NCBI GenBank assembly: GCA_002501205.1
Contig: DLRW01000020.1
Span: 1 to 42,684, forward strand
Source: Flavobacteriales bacterium UBA7878
Lineage (GTDB): Bacteria > Bacteroidota > Bacteroidia > Flavobacteriales > Schleiferiaceae
Reading direction: 5' to 3'
DNA length: 42,684 nucleotides
Each line of letters starts with the position of its first letter. The stretch's first letter is position 1. This document shows, piece after piece, positions 1-8,782 of this stretch. A program made the position numbers and the translations under genes. The notes under the pieces were generated by a model that saw only the letters and a list, made by a program, of their open reading frames with translations, did not search any database and had not been told where the DNA came from.

Positions 1-2008
1 GCCATTTACTTAGTTTTTGATTCAAATCAAGCTCAATTCCACTGTTAAAAGCAGCACCGGTATTTTGGGAGATATTGTAAATCAAATTTGAGGTATCAGA
101 TTGAATCGCTATTCGACTTATCTGAGCCTTAGACATTCGATGGTAGGCTGCACCATAGATGGATCCTTTTTCCCAGGCATGTTTATAGCCGAGTTCCAAG
201 CTATTGGTGAATTGAGGTTTCAGCGCGGGATTTCCCACCTTAATGATCTCTGCATCATCGTATTTAGGAAAAATGCGAATGTCAACTTCATCCGGGCGAT
301 CCACTCGGCGATTGAAGAATAAACTCAATTTATCCCCATCCGAAATTTTATAGGCGATGCGCGCATTAGGGAAAGGTTGTAGATATTGATAGCCATCACT
401 TTTATAGGTATTATGTCCCGGGCTCACTTCATAGTATAGATCCACATATTCCAAGCGTAATCCAAGTTCTGCCTCCCAATCTTGAATTTCATAATTCAGG
501 TTTCCATAGATAGCAGGAATAGTCTCACGGTAAGTAGCAATGCCATCTGCACCTACATCCAAAACAGAATGTTGAACAGAAGGATTAAACTGCATAATGG
601 TAGGGATAATTCTCTGTCTGAATTTTAGTCCCGTTTCTAAAAGGCCATGTTTTAGAGGCCTTTGATAGTCTAAATTGAAATCGGATACTTTTTGATCTGC
701 AATCAGATGGAATGATTCCTTGCTTTGATAGCTCGGCAGTTTATTGTCGAAGAAATAGCTTTCATCTTCTCGGTCGAAACTATAGCGATAACCAAGTTTA
801 AGAAGATGCCCGGGTTCCGGAAATTTATGCTCGTAATCTAAGGAACCCATATAAGCTGTCAGGACTTCATCTTCCAGGAATTGCCATAAGCGTAAACTCT
901 CACCAGTTCTGCCATTAAAGAAGGGCTGATCCCCATAATCCTTAACGCTTTCTCTACTGAAATAGGTGGCCAGGCTGATGCTATTATTGGCATCTAGTTG
1001 ATAATCCAATCCCGCCTTTGAGGTGAAGAAATGGGTATTTCGATTTCGTTTTAATTGCTGATCGATCTGAGTGCCGTCAGCATAGCTTCGGCTTACGAAT
1101 TCGTTTCGGTTTAAACTTTCGATATAGAGATGATCTGCCTGAAGGAAAAGATTCATCTTGTTTTTACGATAGTTCAGCGCTATGCTAGGGTTAATTTTAG
1201 GGGTAGCTTGATATTGGGGCCTAATACCAGGAAGGTTATCCTTGCGTACCCATAATGCACCCAATCCGGTACTCAGGCCTGCTTGGCCATTTAAACCGCT
1301 GGCATCTTGTTTCTTGAGAATAATGTTAATGATACCGGCATTTCCATTGGCATCATATTGAGCGGAAGGATTATTAATGATTTCAATCTTTTCAATGGCG
1401 GAAGCCGGAATATTATCCAGGCCATTCTGCTTACCAAAGCCAGTAATAGCCGTCTGTTTGCCATCGATAAGGATCATCACTTGATTACTGCCTCGCAATT
1501 GAATTTCACCTTCTTGGGTGCTAATCCCTGGCAATTGACTGAGGGTTTGCAAAACACTGCCTCCGCTCTGACTCAGATTATCTTCGGGGAGGTAGGTTTT
1601 CTTATCCATTTTAGCGCTGAGTGCTTCTTTGCGCGCTGAAACCACCACTTCCTCTAATTGCTCATTATCCTCTTTTAGATATAGGACCCCCAAATCCAAA
1701 TAGGCCGAATTGGAACCAATGTAAAGGTCCTTATACAGACCCTTAAAGCCAATAAAGGAAAGTGAGAGTAGGTATTTTCCTGGAGCAATGTCGCTTAAAT
1801 TGAAAAGGCCTTGCTCATCTGTAATGGTGCCACTCAGGAAGCTCGAATCAGCAGGACTAAGCAATTGAATATTTACGAAGGGGAGGAGTTCTTGATTTTT
1901 TTCGGATTTCACGGTCCCGGATAGATTCACCAAGCTTACCTGGGCCCGAAGGCCCAGGGGTACTAAGAGCAGTATGAGACTAAAAGTTCTTAGAGTTCTA
2001 ATCATCAT
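1..2008 (-). CDS. TonB-dependent-type outer-membrane beta-barrel receptor (partial, C-terminus off the window)
   Basis: The minus-strand frame is open from an ATG at 2008 (second ATG at 2005) to base 1, about 669 residues, so the barrel end is missing. A signal peptide ends near LGLRAQ. A carboxypeptidase-regulatory-like domain follows (about residues 22-105), then a plug domain with the motifs QLEEVVVSAR, LQTLSQLPGI, QLRGSNQVMILIDG and SAQYDANGNAGIINIIL, then a long beta-barrel containing NRRVDRPDEVD and KVGNPALKPQ. This is the pattern of the outer-membrane beta-barrel family OMP_b-brl_3. I see no SusD partner, so a SusC role is unlikely. The start lies inside the end of the preceding PepSY-like gene (11-nt overlap), which implies translational coupling, and the receptor is probably controlled by the two-component pair at the head of the operon. 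The substrate is unknown. Confidence 0.9.
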   Translation of the reverse strand, partial: MMIRTLRTFSLILLLVPLGLRAQVSLVNLSGTVKSEKNQELLPFVNIQLLSPADSSFLSGTITDEQGLFNLSDIAPGKYLLSLSFIGFKGLYKDLYIGSNSAYLDLGVLYLKEDNEQLEEVVVSARKEALSAKMDKKTYLPEDNLSQSGGSVLQTLSQLPGISTQEGEIQLRGSNQVMILIDGKQTAITGFGKQNGLDNIPASAIEKIEIINNPSAQYDANGNAGIINIILKKQDASGLNGQAGLSTGLGALWVRKDNLPGIRPQYQATPKINPSIALNYRKNKMNLFLQADHLYIESLNRNEFVSRSYADGTQIDQQLKRNRNTHFFTSKAGLDYQLDANNSISLATYFSRESVKDYGDQPFFNGRTGESLRLWQFLEDEVLTAYMGSLDYEHKFPEPGHLLKLGYRYSFDREDESYFFDNKLPSYQSKESFHLIADQKVSDFNLDYQRPLKHGLLETGLKFRQRIIPTIMQFNPSVQHSVLDVGADGIATYRETIPAIYGNLNYEIQDWEAELGLRLEYVDLYYEVSPGHNTYKSDGYQYLQPFPNARIAYKISDGDKLSLFFNRRVDRPDEVDIRIFPKYDDAEIIKVGNPALKPQFTNSLELGYKHAWEKGSIYGAAYHRMSKAQISRIAIQSDTSNLIYNISQNTGAAFNSGIELDLNQKLSKW

Positions 2009-2456
2009 CTTCTTCGCTTTCTTGACTTTGTTTAATGATCCCTTTTTCATTTACGAGAACTTCCCACTCTTCATCATTCACTTCAATTTCAAGCTCATAA
2101 GCGGAGCCATCGGGCTTTTCTACTCTTTCCACTTCTTCCAAATCGTAGTCGGAATAGGCGGCATCCAAATGTGCTAATATGGATTTGGGGACTTCACTTT
2201 TCTTTATTTCATATTCGGTCTCCAACCATTGTCCGGCGGAATTGAAATTAGCGGAGTACTCATTGCCATTCCATTTGAATTCAGCTTCCCATTCATTCGT
2301 AGATTCTTTTTCCCATTCCACTTTAGTGGCTTCCGGGAATTTAGTTTTAAAAGCGCTTTGCACTGCATCCGGTACTTTCATTGAATTCGATTTCTGGCCA
2401 TAGCTCAGGACTAGCGTTCCCAATAGGAAGGCTGTACTTAAAATTACTTTCTTCAT
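1998..2456 (-). CDS. PepSY-like (DUF2874) secreted protein
   Basis: A 152-residue protein with a clear Sec signal peptide (cleavage after LSYGQ) and two copies of the PepSY-like fold. The pattern, VPDAVQSAFKTKFPEATKVEW followed by alternating W/E strands, matches the putative beta-lactamase-inhibitor-like PepSY family common in Bacteroidota. The tail is very acidic (SEEDDD). It is probably periplasmic. Such proteins often sit beside two-component systems, where a role in modulating signalling or protease activity has been proposed but not settled. It lies 61 nt after the kinase gene and overlaps the receptor gene, so it links sensor and receptor in one transcript. Confidence 0.82.
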   Translation of the reverse strand: MKKVILSTAFLLGTLVLSYGQKSNSMKVPDAVQSAFKTKFPEATKVEWEKESTNEWEAEFKWNGNEYSANFNSAGQWLETEYEIKKSEVPKSILAHLDAAYSDYDLEEVERVEKPDGSAYELEIEVNDEEWEVLVNEKGIIKQSQESEEDDD

Positions 2457-2517
2457 AATTGCATGGATTTAAATTACAATCCAAACTTCAGGATGGATTT
2501 AGAAGAAAATTGGAATT

Positions 2518-3822
2518 TTAAGAAAAGTCCAGGCGGAAGATATGCCTGGAGGATTCAAAACTATAGCTCACTTGCCAATGGTATTTGTGGGCAATCTCTT
2601 TAACAATCGCCAGGCCTAAGCCACTGCTCACTTTATCGGAAGAATTGTTGCGTGAGAAACGTTGAAAGAGTTTATCTGTTTCCAGGCTTTCCTGGCCTTC
2701 ATTGGCGATTTCCAACAGAGACCCATTCAGTTTAATCCATATACCGGAACCATTTTTACTGTGTCGAATGGCATTGGAAAGTAGGTTTTGTATCAGGGTT
2801 TCTACTAAGAATGGATCGCAATAGAGCAGGGTGGATTGGGATCCATCAAAATGACATTGAAGCTCTTTATCATCCATATAATCCTCAAAAAGTAAAAGGG
2901 CATTATCAATGACCTGCTTTAAGTTGAGATTTTGATCGGATTGAAACTGCTCACTTTCCACCTTGGCCAAAACCAGAAGGTTTTTATTAATACGACTAAG
3001 TCTGGCTAGGGGGGCATTAATGGCAGATATTAAGTCCCTGACCTCATGATTCACTTCGGTTTTTTGGCTTAATAGGTCAATTTTGGATTTAAGCAGTGCC
3101 AAGGGAGTTTGCAGCTCATGAGAGGCATTTTCAATAAAGGATTTTTGCTGTTGGTAGCTAGCCAATGCCTTTGCTGCCATTTCCTCAATGGAATGATGAA
3201 GTTCCTGAAACTCCAAAATATCGGTTTCGGGAAGCTCTATTTTTTGGCCCTTACTGAGCTCAAAGCTTTTTAATGCTTGCAGACTTTGGTAAAATGGCCG
3301 CCAGCTTTGTTTGGTGATTTTACGATTAAGCAATACAAAACCTATCACCATAATCACCAGAAAGCTAAGGGTGATAAGGCTAATCACCGCAAAGGTTTCA
3401 TCCAGTTCCTCAATATTGGTTTCAATACGAATTCGGTAGGCTCGATTCTCTAGTTCGAAATAGGATTCCAATCCGCGAAAGCGTTCCAGATCTTCTTCTT
3501 CCGGCTCTAAAATGCTGGGCCTTTCAATGCTGTAGTAGCGATCCGCAAAAGGTTGAGGTTTTTCCAGCTTTTCAATACGAATATCGGGCTGAAGGATGGA
3601 CCAATTTTCAATGACCTTATTGAGCTCAGTTTCATTAAAATGACCTTTATCTAATTGGGATTTAATAAATTCCAGTCGAAGCTTATTGTTTTCGTCCAGC
3701 TCATTATTCCAGATATGGTCCATTACCAAAACATAAACCGGAATACTGCCAAGGAGGAGAATTAGGGCATAGAGAGCAAAGGCTTTAAGCGGTTTATGTA
3801 GTAATCTGTTCATAGTTCCCAT
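2518..3822 (-). CDS. Sensor histidine kinase (two-component system)
   Basis: A membrane kinase of 434 residues. There are two transmembrane helices (about 13-34 and 145-166) flanking a periplasmic sensor region of about 110 residues with no domain I recognise. A linker is followed by the H-box (FIENASHELQTPLALLKSK, His235), the N-box (LIQNLLSNAIRHS) and a G-box (GLGLAIVKEIAHKY): HisKA plus HATPase_c. The first ATG (3822) overlaps the upstream regulator by 13 nt. The fourth codon is also ATG (3813) and gives the classic 4-nt ATGA overlap with the regulator stop, so 3813 is an equally good start. It phosphorylates the OmpR-type regulator encoded just upstream. The signal sensed is unknown. Confidence 0.93.
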   Translation of the reverse strand: MGTMNRLLHKPLKAFALYALILLLGSIPVYVLVMDHIWNNELDENNKLRLEFIKSQLDKGHFNETELNKVIENWSILQPDIRIEKLEKPQPFADRYYSIERPSILEPEEEDLERFRGLESYFELENRAYRIRIETNIEELDETFAVISLITLSFLVIMVIGFVLLNRKITKQSWRPFYQSLQALKSFELSKGQKIELPETDILEFQELHHSIEEMAAKALASYQQQKSFIENASHELQTPLALLKSKIDLLSQKTEVNHEVRDLISAINAPLARLSRINKNLLVLAKVESEQFQSDQNLNLKQVIDNALLLFEDYMDDKELQCHFDGSQSTLLYCDPFLVETLIQNLLSNAIRHSKNGSGIWIKLNGSLLEIANEGQESLETDKLFQRFSRNNSSDKVSSGLGLAIVKEIAHKYHWQVSYSFESSRHIFRLDFS

Positions 3823-4484
3823 TTATAGCCGGTTCCATAGATGGTTTGGATATAATTGCCGTAGCCCGCCTCTTTTAATTTGCGCTTCAAGTTTTTTACA
3901 TGGGCATATACAAAATCATGACTATCGAACATATCGGCAAAATCGCCGGACAGGTGCTCGGCCAATGCCGGCTTAGAAAGTACCCGACCTTTATTTCCCA
4001 AGAAGAACAGAAGTAGGTTGTATTCTTTTCGAGTAAGAACCACTTCAGTTTCGTGTACCCATACACTTTTAGCGTTGAGGTCTATGGATAGCTCTTGATA
4101 TTGAATTTTATTTTGACTGTCAAATTGTTTGCGGCGTATAATCGACTCTACCCGGGCTGCTAATTCGGCTTGATGAAAGGGTTTGGCGAGGTAATCGTCA
4201 GCGCCAAGCTTTAGGCCTTTAATTTTATCATCCAGGGCATTTTTAGCAGATATGATAATCACTCCTACACTGCGATTAAGTGCCTTTAATTCCTCCAGGA
4301 TTTTTAAGCCCTCTCCGCCCGGTAGCATTAAGTCGAGGAGAATGCAATCGTATTCATAGTCATGTACCTTGTCCCAGGCACTTGGATAATCCGAAGCAAT
4401 TTCGCAGCGATAATCTTCATTAGTGAGGAAGGTGCTCATATCCTGAGCTAATTCACTTTCGTCTTCAATGATTAAGATTTTCAT
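3810..4484 (-). CDS. OmpR/PhoB-family response regulator
   Basis: Starting at MKILIIEDE (4484) gives 224 residues. The receiver domain has the acidic pair E7/D8, phospho-acceptor Asp51 in CILLDLMLPGGEG, and Lys101 in DDYLAKPF. A C-terminal winged helix follows, ending NYIQTIYGTGYKWEL, which is typical of the OmpR/PhoB DNA-binding domain. The frame extends upstream to 4550, but that extension overlaps the predicted -7 element at 4548-4555 and has no receiver homology, so 4484 is preferred. It is the first gene of the regulator / kinase / PepSY-like / receptor unit and likely regulates that operon. Confidence 0.94.
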   Translation of the reverse strand: MKILIIEDESELAQDMSTFLTNEDYRCEIASDYPSAWDKVHDYEYDCILLDLMLPGGEGLKILEELKALNRSVGVIIISAKNALDDKIKGLKLGADDYLAKPFHQAELAARVESIIRRKQFDSQNKIQYQELSIDLNAKSVWVHETEVVLTRKEYNLLLFFLGNKGRVLSKPALAEHLSGDFADMFDSHDFVYAHVKNLKRKLKEAGYGNYIQTIYGTGYKWEL

Positions 4485-4547
4485 GCTGCAATAGAATAAA
4501 TCAAATTGGAAGGAATTTAGAATTTGCTCCTTTCCTTTATGACCATT

Positions 4548-4555
4548 CAAAGGTA
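4548..4555 (-). promoter_or_regulatory. Predicted -7 element for the two-component operon
   Basis: On the minus strand this reads TACCTTTG, a perfect match to the Bacteroidota TAnnTTTG -7 element. It would start transcription near 4541, about 57 nt before the regulator ATG at 4484. No good TTG -33 element is seen at the usual 17-23 nt. Confidence 0.45.
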
Positions 4556-4586
4556 ATTTTAAAATGGGCCAGCGCTATAAATCAAA

Positions 4587-4620
4587 AATCCCGATCCAAG
4601 CTTTCGCCTGAATCGGGATT
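4587..4620 (-). terminator. Rho-independent terminator after the choice-of-anchor I gene
   Basis: The arms AATCCCGAT (4587-4595) and ATCGGGATT (4612-4620) form a 9-bp stem with a 16-nt loop. On the minus strand the stem is followed by TTTTTGATTT, so it terminates the gene ending at 4652. It is one of four hairpins in the window with the same ATCCCGA/TCGGGAT arm. Confidence 0.75.
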
Positions 4621-4651
4621 CTAAAATTGTTGTTCGGTCGACTAAAAAGCC

Positions 4652-6916
4652 TTATTTCTTTAAAATCTGAAGTTTTCCTTGAGCAGATACCAATTGGTAG
4701 ATTCCACTAGGCAAAGCGCTTAAGTCGGCTTTGTTTCCTTCGATGTTCATCACCATTTGACCATTCAGGTTGTAAAGTTTACCACCTTCGATCACCTGGC
4801 TAAATTGTACCAAGCCATTGCTTGGGTTAGGATAAGCTTGTAAGCTTAAAGCACGCTCTTCTTCATTTAATCCGATGGTACCACCAATGCTGTACAAAGA
4901 AAGGGTTCCGGATACTTCGTTGGCAATGGCTAATAAGTTTTCACCGTTTGGACTTTGAGCGGCGGGGATAAACTTGATGTCTTCTGGACCTAAATCACCG
5001 GCATTGATATCATCTGCAGAAACGCTAAAGTCACGGTGTAGGAAGTAGCTAATGAAGCTTGGGTTGCTAGGGTCAGTGATATCATAAACCATGATTCCCC
5101 CCATACGCTCTAAACCTACAAAGGCAATGGTAAATCCGTTGATTACCGCAATTTCGATTGCTTCTGGCTCGGAAGCCTTATCATCAGAACGAGATTTTAA
5201 GGAGCTGTTATCATCATTATTAGAGTTGAACTCATTAGGGTAGAGGCTGAATAAAGTCTGAGCGAATTGATCCTCACTATCCCAGATCAGGTTCATGTTC
5301 TCATCCCAGATGGAAAAACCACGACCTCCGTAAGAGTACAATTCGTCAAAATCTCCATCACCATCCGTATCACCCAAAGTAGTGGTAATGTTTAAGCGAC
5401 CTAAGCTGTCTTCCATTTGCAAGTTAGCTGCATTTGGGAAGGCTGTTGCATCTAAAGTAAGGTCTTTAACACGCTCTTCTTCGCTATAGAAATCATAGTC
5501 GCGAGAGTCGCCTTCGTTGGCGGTAGCGATGTAGGTAGTACCATTCACCTCAAAGGCTTTGATGGCATCTGGCTGGTACATACCGAATACTGGCCAGTTG
5601 CGAATGTCGATGCTGCTGGCACGGTTCGAAGCATCCATTTTATTGTTACCGGTAGAGTAATCTTTAAAACCAAGCGGCTTTAAGGAAGTGATGCTTTTGC
5701 TGGCTAAGTCGATAATCGCCATCGCATTGTTTTCTTGACAAACTACAAAAGCCTTGCTGTTATCCGGAGCTAAGGCGATGTATTCGGGCTCCAGGTTTTG
5801 AGATAAACGAGGCATGGTACCTTCGATCATCAAATCGTCAATTTGCCATACCGAAGAGTTTCCAGCACCTGGGGCACCTTCGTATACGAAAGCGATGCTC
5901 ACATTAGGCGTCAAGTAATTTTCTAAACTGAAACGACCTGAATTGGTGTCTGCATATCCACCAGAAGAGAAGGCGAAATTTCCGGTAATGGTATCCCAAT
6001 TGGCATTAGCAGGATCGGTATGAGTTAAAGGATCAAAATCAGTAGAAATTAAAACTTCCAAAGAACCACCACTGAAGTTACGGGTGTTCTCGAAGCTGAA
6101 GTAAACTGAATCCTGACCGGTGAAATTCATAGCAGGGGTAATCATCCAGGTAGTAGTAGGGCCACTGGCAGAGAATGCATTCATTTCAGCGTAGTGATCA
6201 CCACTGTAATCATCATAGTACCAACCGATATTTCCAGCCGTGGTAACGATGATCAGGTTATCTAAAGAGTCAGCAGTGTTTTCAAGATCTTCCATATAAT
6301 CCGCTACCGGACCGAAGTTGCGAATAGCAGGATCATAATTGGCATCGAATTGAGTGAAATCAAGGGTAGTAACATTGCCCTGACTTACATTCTGCACGCC
6401 ACCAGAAATATCAATGATGGAAACACTACCCATAGGATCAGCGGTATAATCATCATCAGGCTCACCTTCATTAGCACTTAGCACGTACATGCCATCAGCA
6501 CTAAAAGTTACCATATCCGGTAAAACACCTACTTCCAAGCTTGCGATGAAAGTTAGGGTAGAGTCGAAGAATACAATGTGACCATTTTGATCAAAATCAT
6601 TGGCTTCTACAGCGATAGCCAGGTAACCTGATTTGTAAGCAACAGAATTAGCGCCATCTCCGTAAACGGTAATGTCGATAGAATCGGTTTTGGTGATGTT
6701 GCTTGGATTGGAGATGTCAAATACATCAACATGATCAGTGTAGCCATTTACTGCGTATAAAACCTGGGCAGTTGGGTTATAAGCTACAATCTCCATGGCA
6801 CCCTCATCAAATGCACCGCTTTTATAACTGGCTAAATGAGAAAGGTCGATCAGGTTTTGAGCCTGAATCATAAGACTGCTTAATAAGCAAAGTGTAATAG
6901 TAATGGTTCGTTTCAT
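4652..6916 (-). CDS. Choice-of-anchor I family secreted protein with T9SS C-terminal domain
   Basis: A 754-residue secreted protein. The signal peptide ends near MIQAQ. The body is a beta-propeller-like choice-of-anchor I domain with LVIVD-type repeats (YAVNGYTDHVDVFDISNPSN, FVGLERMGGIMVYDITDPSN). Residues about 201-369 look like an inserted choice-of-anchor J / cleaved-adhesin-type jelly roll (WMITPAMNF ... WQIDDLMIEG) interrupting the propeller. The C-terminus (about 690-754) is a type IX secretion sorting domain: YPNPSNGLVQF, LYNLNGQMV, LPSGIYQL. It should be exported by T9SS and tethered to or released from the surface. Relatives are sometimes annotated alkaline-phosphatase-like, but I see no catalytic residues that justify an enzyme name. 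It stands alone, with a terminator downstream. Confidence 0.87.
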   Translation of the reverse strand: MKRTITITLCLLSSLMIQAQNLIDLSHLASYKSGAFDEGAMEIVAYNPTAQVLYAVNGYTDHVDVFDISNPSNITKTDSIDITVYGDGANSVAYKSGYLAIAVEANDFDQNGHIVFFDSTLTFIASLEVGVLPDMVTFSADGMYVLSANEGEPDDDYTADPMGSVSIIDISGGVQNVSQGNVTTLDFTQFDANYDPAIRNFGPVADYMEDLENTADSLDNLIIVTTAGNIGWYYDDYSGDHYAEMNAFSASGPTTTWMITPAMNFTGQDSVYFSFENTRNFSGGSLEVLISTDFDPLTHTDPANANWDTITGNFAFSSGGYADTNSGRFSLENYLTPNVSIAFVYEGAPGAGNSSVWQIDDLMIEGTMPRLSQNLEPEYIALAPDNSKAFVVCQENNAMAIIDLASKSITSLKPLGFKDYSTGNNKMDASNRASSIDIRNWPVFGMYQPDAIKAFEVNGTTYIATANEGDSRDYDFYSEEERVKDLTLDATAFPNAANLQMEDSLGRLNITTTLGDTDGDGDFDELYSYGGRGFSIWDENMNLIWDSEDQFAQTLFSLYPNEFNSNNDDNSSLKSRSDDKASEPEAIEIAVINGFTIAFVGLERMGGIMVYDITDPSNPSFISYFLHRDFSVSADDINAGDLGPEDIKFIPAAQSPNGENLLAIANEVSGTLSLYSIGGTIGLNEEERALSLQAYPNPSNGLVQFSQVIEGGKLYNLNGQMVMNIEGNKADLSALPSGIYQLVSAQGKLQILKK

Positions 6917-7088
6917 AGATCTATTGTTTAGGAAAGCACAAAAGTCCTATGGCAATGCACCCTTAGTGTTCGATTAAGGTTAAGGCTGCTTGAAGTATAG
7001 ATTAGAAATCTTAAACCAAGGTTAAGAGGAAGGGGCTGGATTTAATTAAATACCTGGCTTTTAAGAAAGGAGAGAATTAACCGGCTTA

Positions 7089-8030
7089 TTAGACGTGTAA
7101 ATTAAAATGAAAACGAGCGGCATTTTCTTCTACCGACTCTTCAATTTGCTCAATGATTTCCGGGGCTAGTTCTTCTTTCCATTTACCCACTGAACTGGCA
7201 TCTACAGCCTTGTAAAGCTTTTGATGATGGGCATGAGTTCCGGCACCCAGGGGATCTTCTTCGGGATTTACAGGAATGGCATTAATCACATCCTGAGGAT
7301 CAATGTCCAGAAAATCTTGAATTTTCTCGGTTACTTCTTCAGGCTTAGAAACTAAATCGCGGTACTTCACTAATAGTACATCGCAATTTTTCTTCTTCAG
7401 ATAGTCGTAAGCCTTGATGCTATTATTCCATTTCCAAGCCGCGTATTCAGGATCGCTGGCTTTGTGCTCCTTCATTTTGGAATAAGAAAGTACTACATCA
7501 TAAGGATGACGAAGTAAGAAAATATACTTCCCGTCTGGAAACTCATGATAGACGTATTTGTAGTACTCCGTGCTTAAGGGAGAGTGATCGCCATAGAGCT
7601 TGGCCGGACCACCGAATTTTTTAGCATAGCGTTCAAATACTTGTTTGAATATGGTTCCCGGACCGCGTTCTTCTTTATCGAGGGCTCTTAGTTCGGATTC
7701 AATTTTCTTAAAATCCTTTTCCTCCAGTTTCCAACTCTGGTTGTTTTTCAGATAACGTTTGAGTTGTTTTTGGTAGAAGGAGGTCCAGGATTTAAATCTG
7801 GAAAACTGCCAATCAGCAATGGTAAAAGGGAGGGCAAACTGTTCAGGAGGTAGGAAAATATCACTGTGATTATTGAGCAGTCGCGCTAAAAGGGTACTTC
7901 CATTGCGACCAGAACCCATGATAAAGAACACCGGCTCTTCCTCCTCAGGTTTCTGAGAATTCTTGCCGAGGCTTTTTACTTTCAACAATATTTCAACATA
8001 CTTGAATCTTAATTGCTTCAAGAATCGCAT
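7089..8030 (-). CDS. Sulfotransferase-family protein
   Basis: A 313-residue soluble protein. The PAPS-binding 5'-phosphosulfate loop is FFIMGSGRNGSTLLARLL (about residues 35-52). The 3'-phosphate motif is KYIFLLRHPYDVVLSYSKMK, and a C-terminal segment GKWKEELAPEIIEQIEE is as in Sulfotransfer_1/3 enzymes. It probably transfers sulfate from PAPS to a carbohydrate or peptide acceptor. There are no glycan, PAPS-synthesis or polysaccharide genes nearby, so the acceptor cannot be guessed. It is monocistronic as far as can be seen, preceded by a perfect TAnnTTTG element. Confidence 0.87.
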   Translation of the reverse strand: MRFLKQLRFKYVEILLKVKSLGKNSQKPEEEEPVFFIMGSGRNGSTLLARLLNNHSDIFLPPEQFALPFTIADWQFSRFKSWTSFYQKQLKRYLKNNQSWKLEEKDFKKIESELRALDKEERGPGTIFKQVFERYAKKFGGPAKLYGDHSPLSTEYYKYVYHEFPDGKYIFLLRHPYDVVLSYSKMKEHKASDPEYAAWKWNNSIKAYDYLKKKNCDVLLVKYRDLVSKPEEVTEKIQDFLDIDPQDVINAIPVNPEEDPLGAGTHAHHQKLYKAVDASSVGKWKEELAPEIIEQIEESVEENAARFHFNLHV

Positions 8031-8056
8031 TGGAGGCTGGCCTATTAAATAGGGCG

Positions 8057-8064
8057 CAAATTTA
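8057..8064 (-). promoter_or_regulatory. Predicted -7 element of the sulfotransferase gene
   Basis: It reads TAAATTTG on the minus strand, a perfect TAnnTTTG. Transcription would start near 8050, leaving a leader of about 20 nt. No TTG is found at the expected upstream distance. Confidence 0.4.
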
Positions 8065-8195
8065 CATTGGTTTTTAAGAAGTTCCTAGCGGCACGTAATA
8101 GGCTCGAATCTATGGACTATTTCTTCTATTACTAAGCTAAGTTTAGGTCATTATGTTTGTTCAGATGAAGCGTTAAATGTGACTGAAGATTCTTC

Positions 8196-8765
8196 TTACG
8201 AAGGAAGGCGACGAAGAATATCTAGATCACTGGGCTTTAGGCCATATTTGAGTAGTGCTTTACGCTGAAAGGGCAGCATGTCATATTCTTCCTTAAAAAC
8301 AATGTTCAACAAATACTCTGGAATAGTCATTTCATAAGCTAAACAACCTGCTTGATAATCTACCTGGTAAATAGTGTCTTTTGCAGCTTCTTCAAGAAAC
8401 TTCTTCTTTAGGGGATATTCTGAACTAAGGATTAGGCCATGGTAGGCAAGGCTTCTAATAGAACCATTGGGATAGTCTTTTAGGAACATCAATTCGGGAG
8501 CTGTGCTAAGTTGAACCAATTGTTTTTGTTCCTTCAATTCCCATTCGGTAGATATGCCTTCAGCTCCTATTCCAGAACTCAGACCTCTTTTTTCTATTGC
8601 GAGAACTATTTCTTTTAGATCTGGATTGAAATTTTCCCAATTAACCCATCGGTATTCTTCGAAGCTTAATTGATATAGAAGGAAGAAAGATAACAAAAGT
8701 AGGGAACCAAAGGAATAGACCCACCTGTTAGATGGCATGGATATGCGCTTTGGCTCGTAGGGCAT
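8196..8765 (-). CDS. Hypothetical membrane-anchored protein
   Basis: I do not recognise this 189-residue protein. It has one N-terminal transmembrane helix (about residues 14-31, SFGSLLLLSFFLLYQLSF) after a short basic cytoplasmic tail, followed by a mixed alpha/beta extracytoplasmic domain with a single Cys pattern (AGCLAYEMTIPEY). A second start ATG exists at codon 10. The gene begins 17 nt after the stop of the upstream 132-aa gene, so the two are probably cotranscribed. The stretch is AT-richer than its neighbours. No terminator is evident downstream. Confidence 0.6.
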   Translation of the reverse strand: MPYEPKRISMPSNRWVYSFGSLLLLSFFLLYQLSFEEYRWVNWENFNPDLKEIVLAIEKRGLSSGIGAEGISTEWELKEQKQLVQLSTAPELMFLKDYPNGSIRSLAYHGLILSSEYPLKKKFLEEAAKDTIYQVDYQAGCLAYEMTIPEYLLNIVFKEEYDMLPFQRKALLKYGLKPSDLDILRRLPS

Positions 8766-8782
8766 TTTAATCTTGTTTGGTA

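Noticed and set aside
101..2177. Plus-strand frames of 60-110 codons over the receptor and PepSY-like region
   Set aside because: They are antisense to the well-supported receptor and PepSY-like genes, without signal, domain or promoter.
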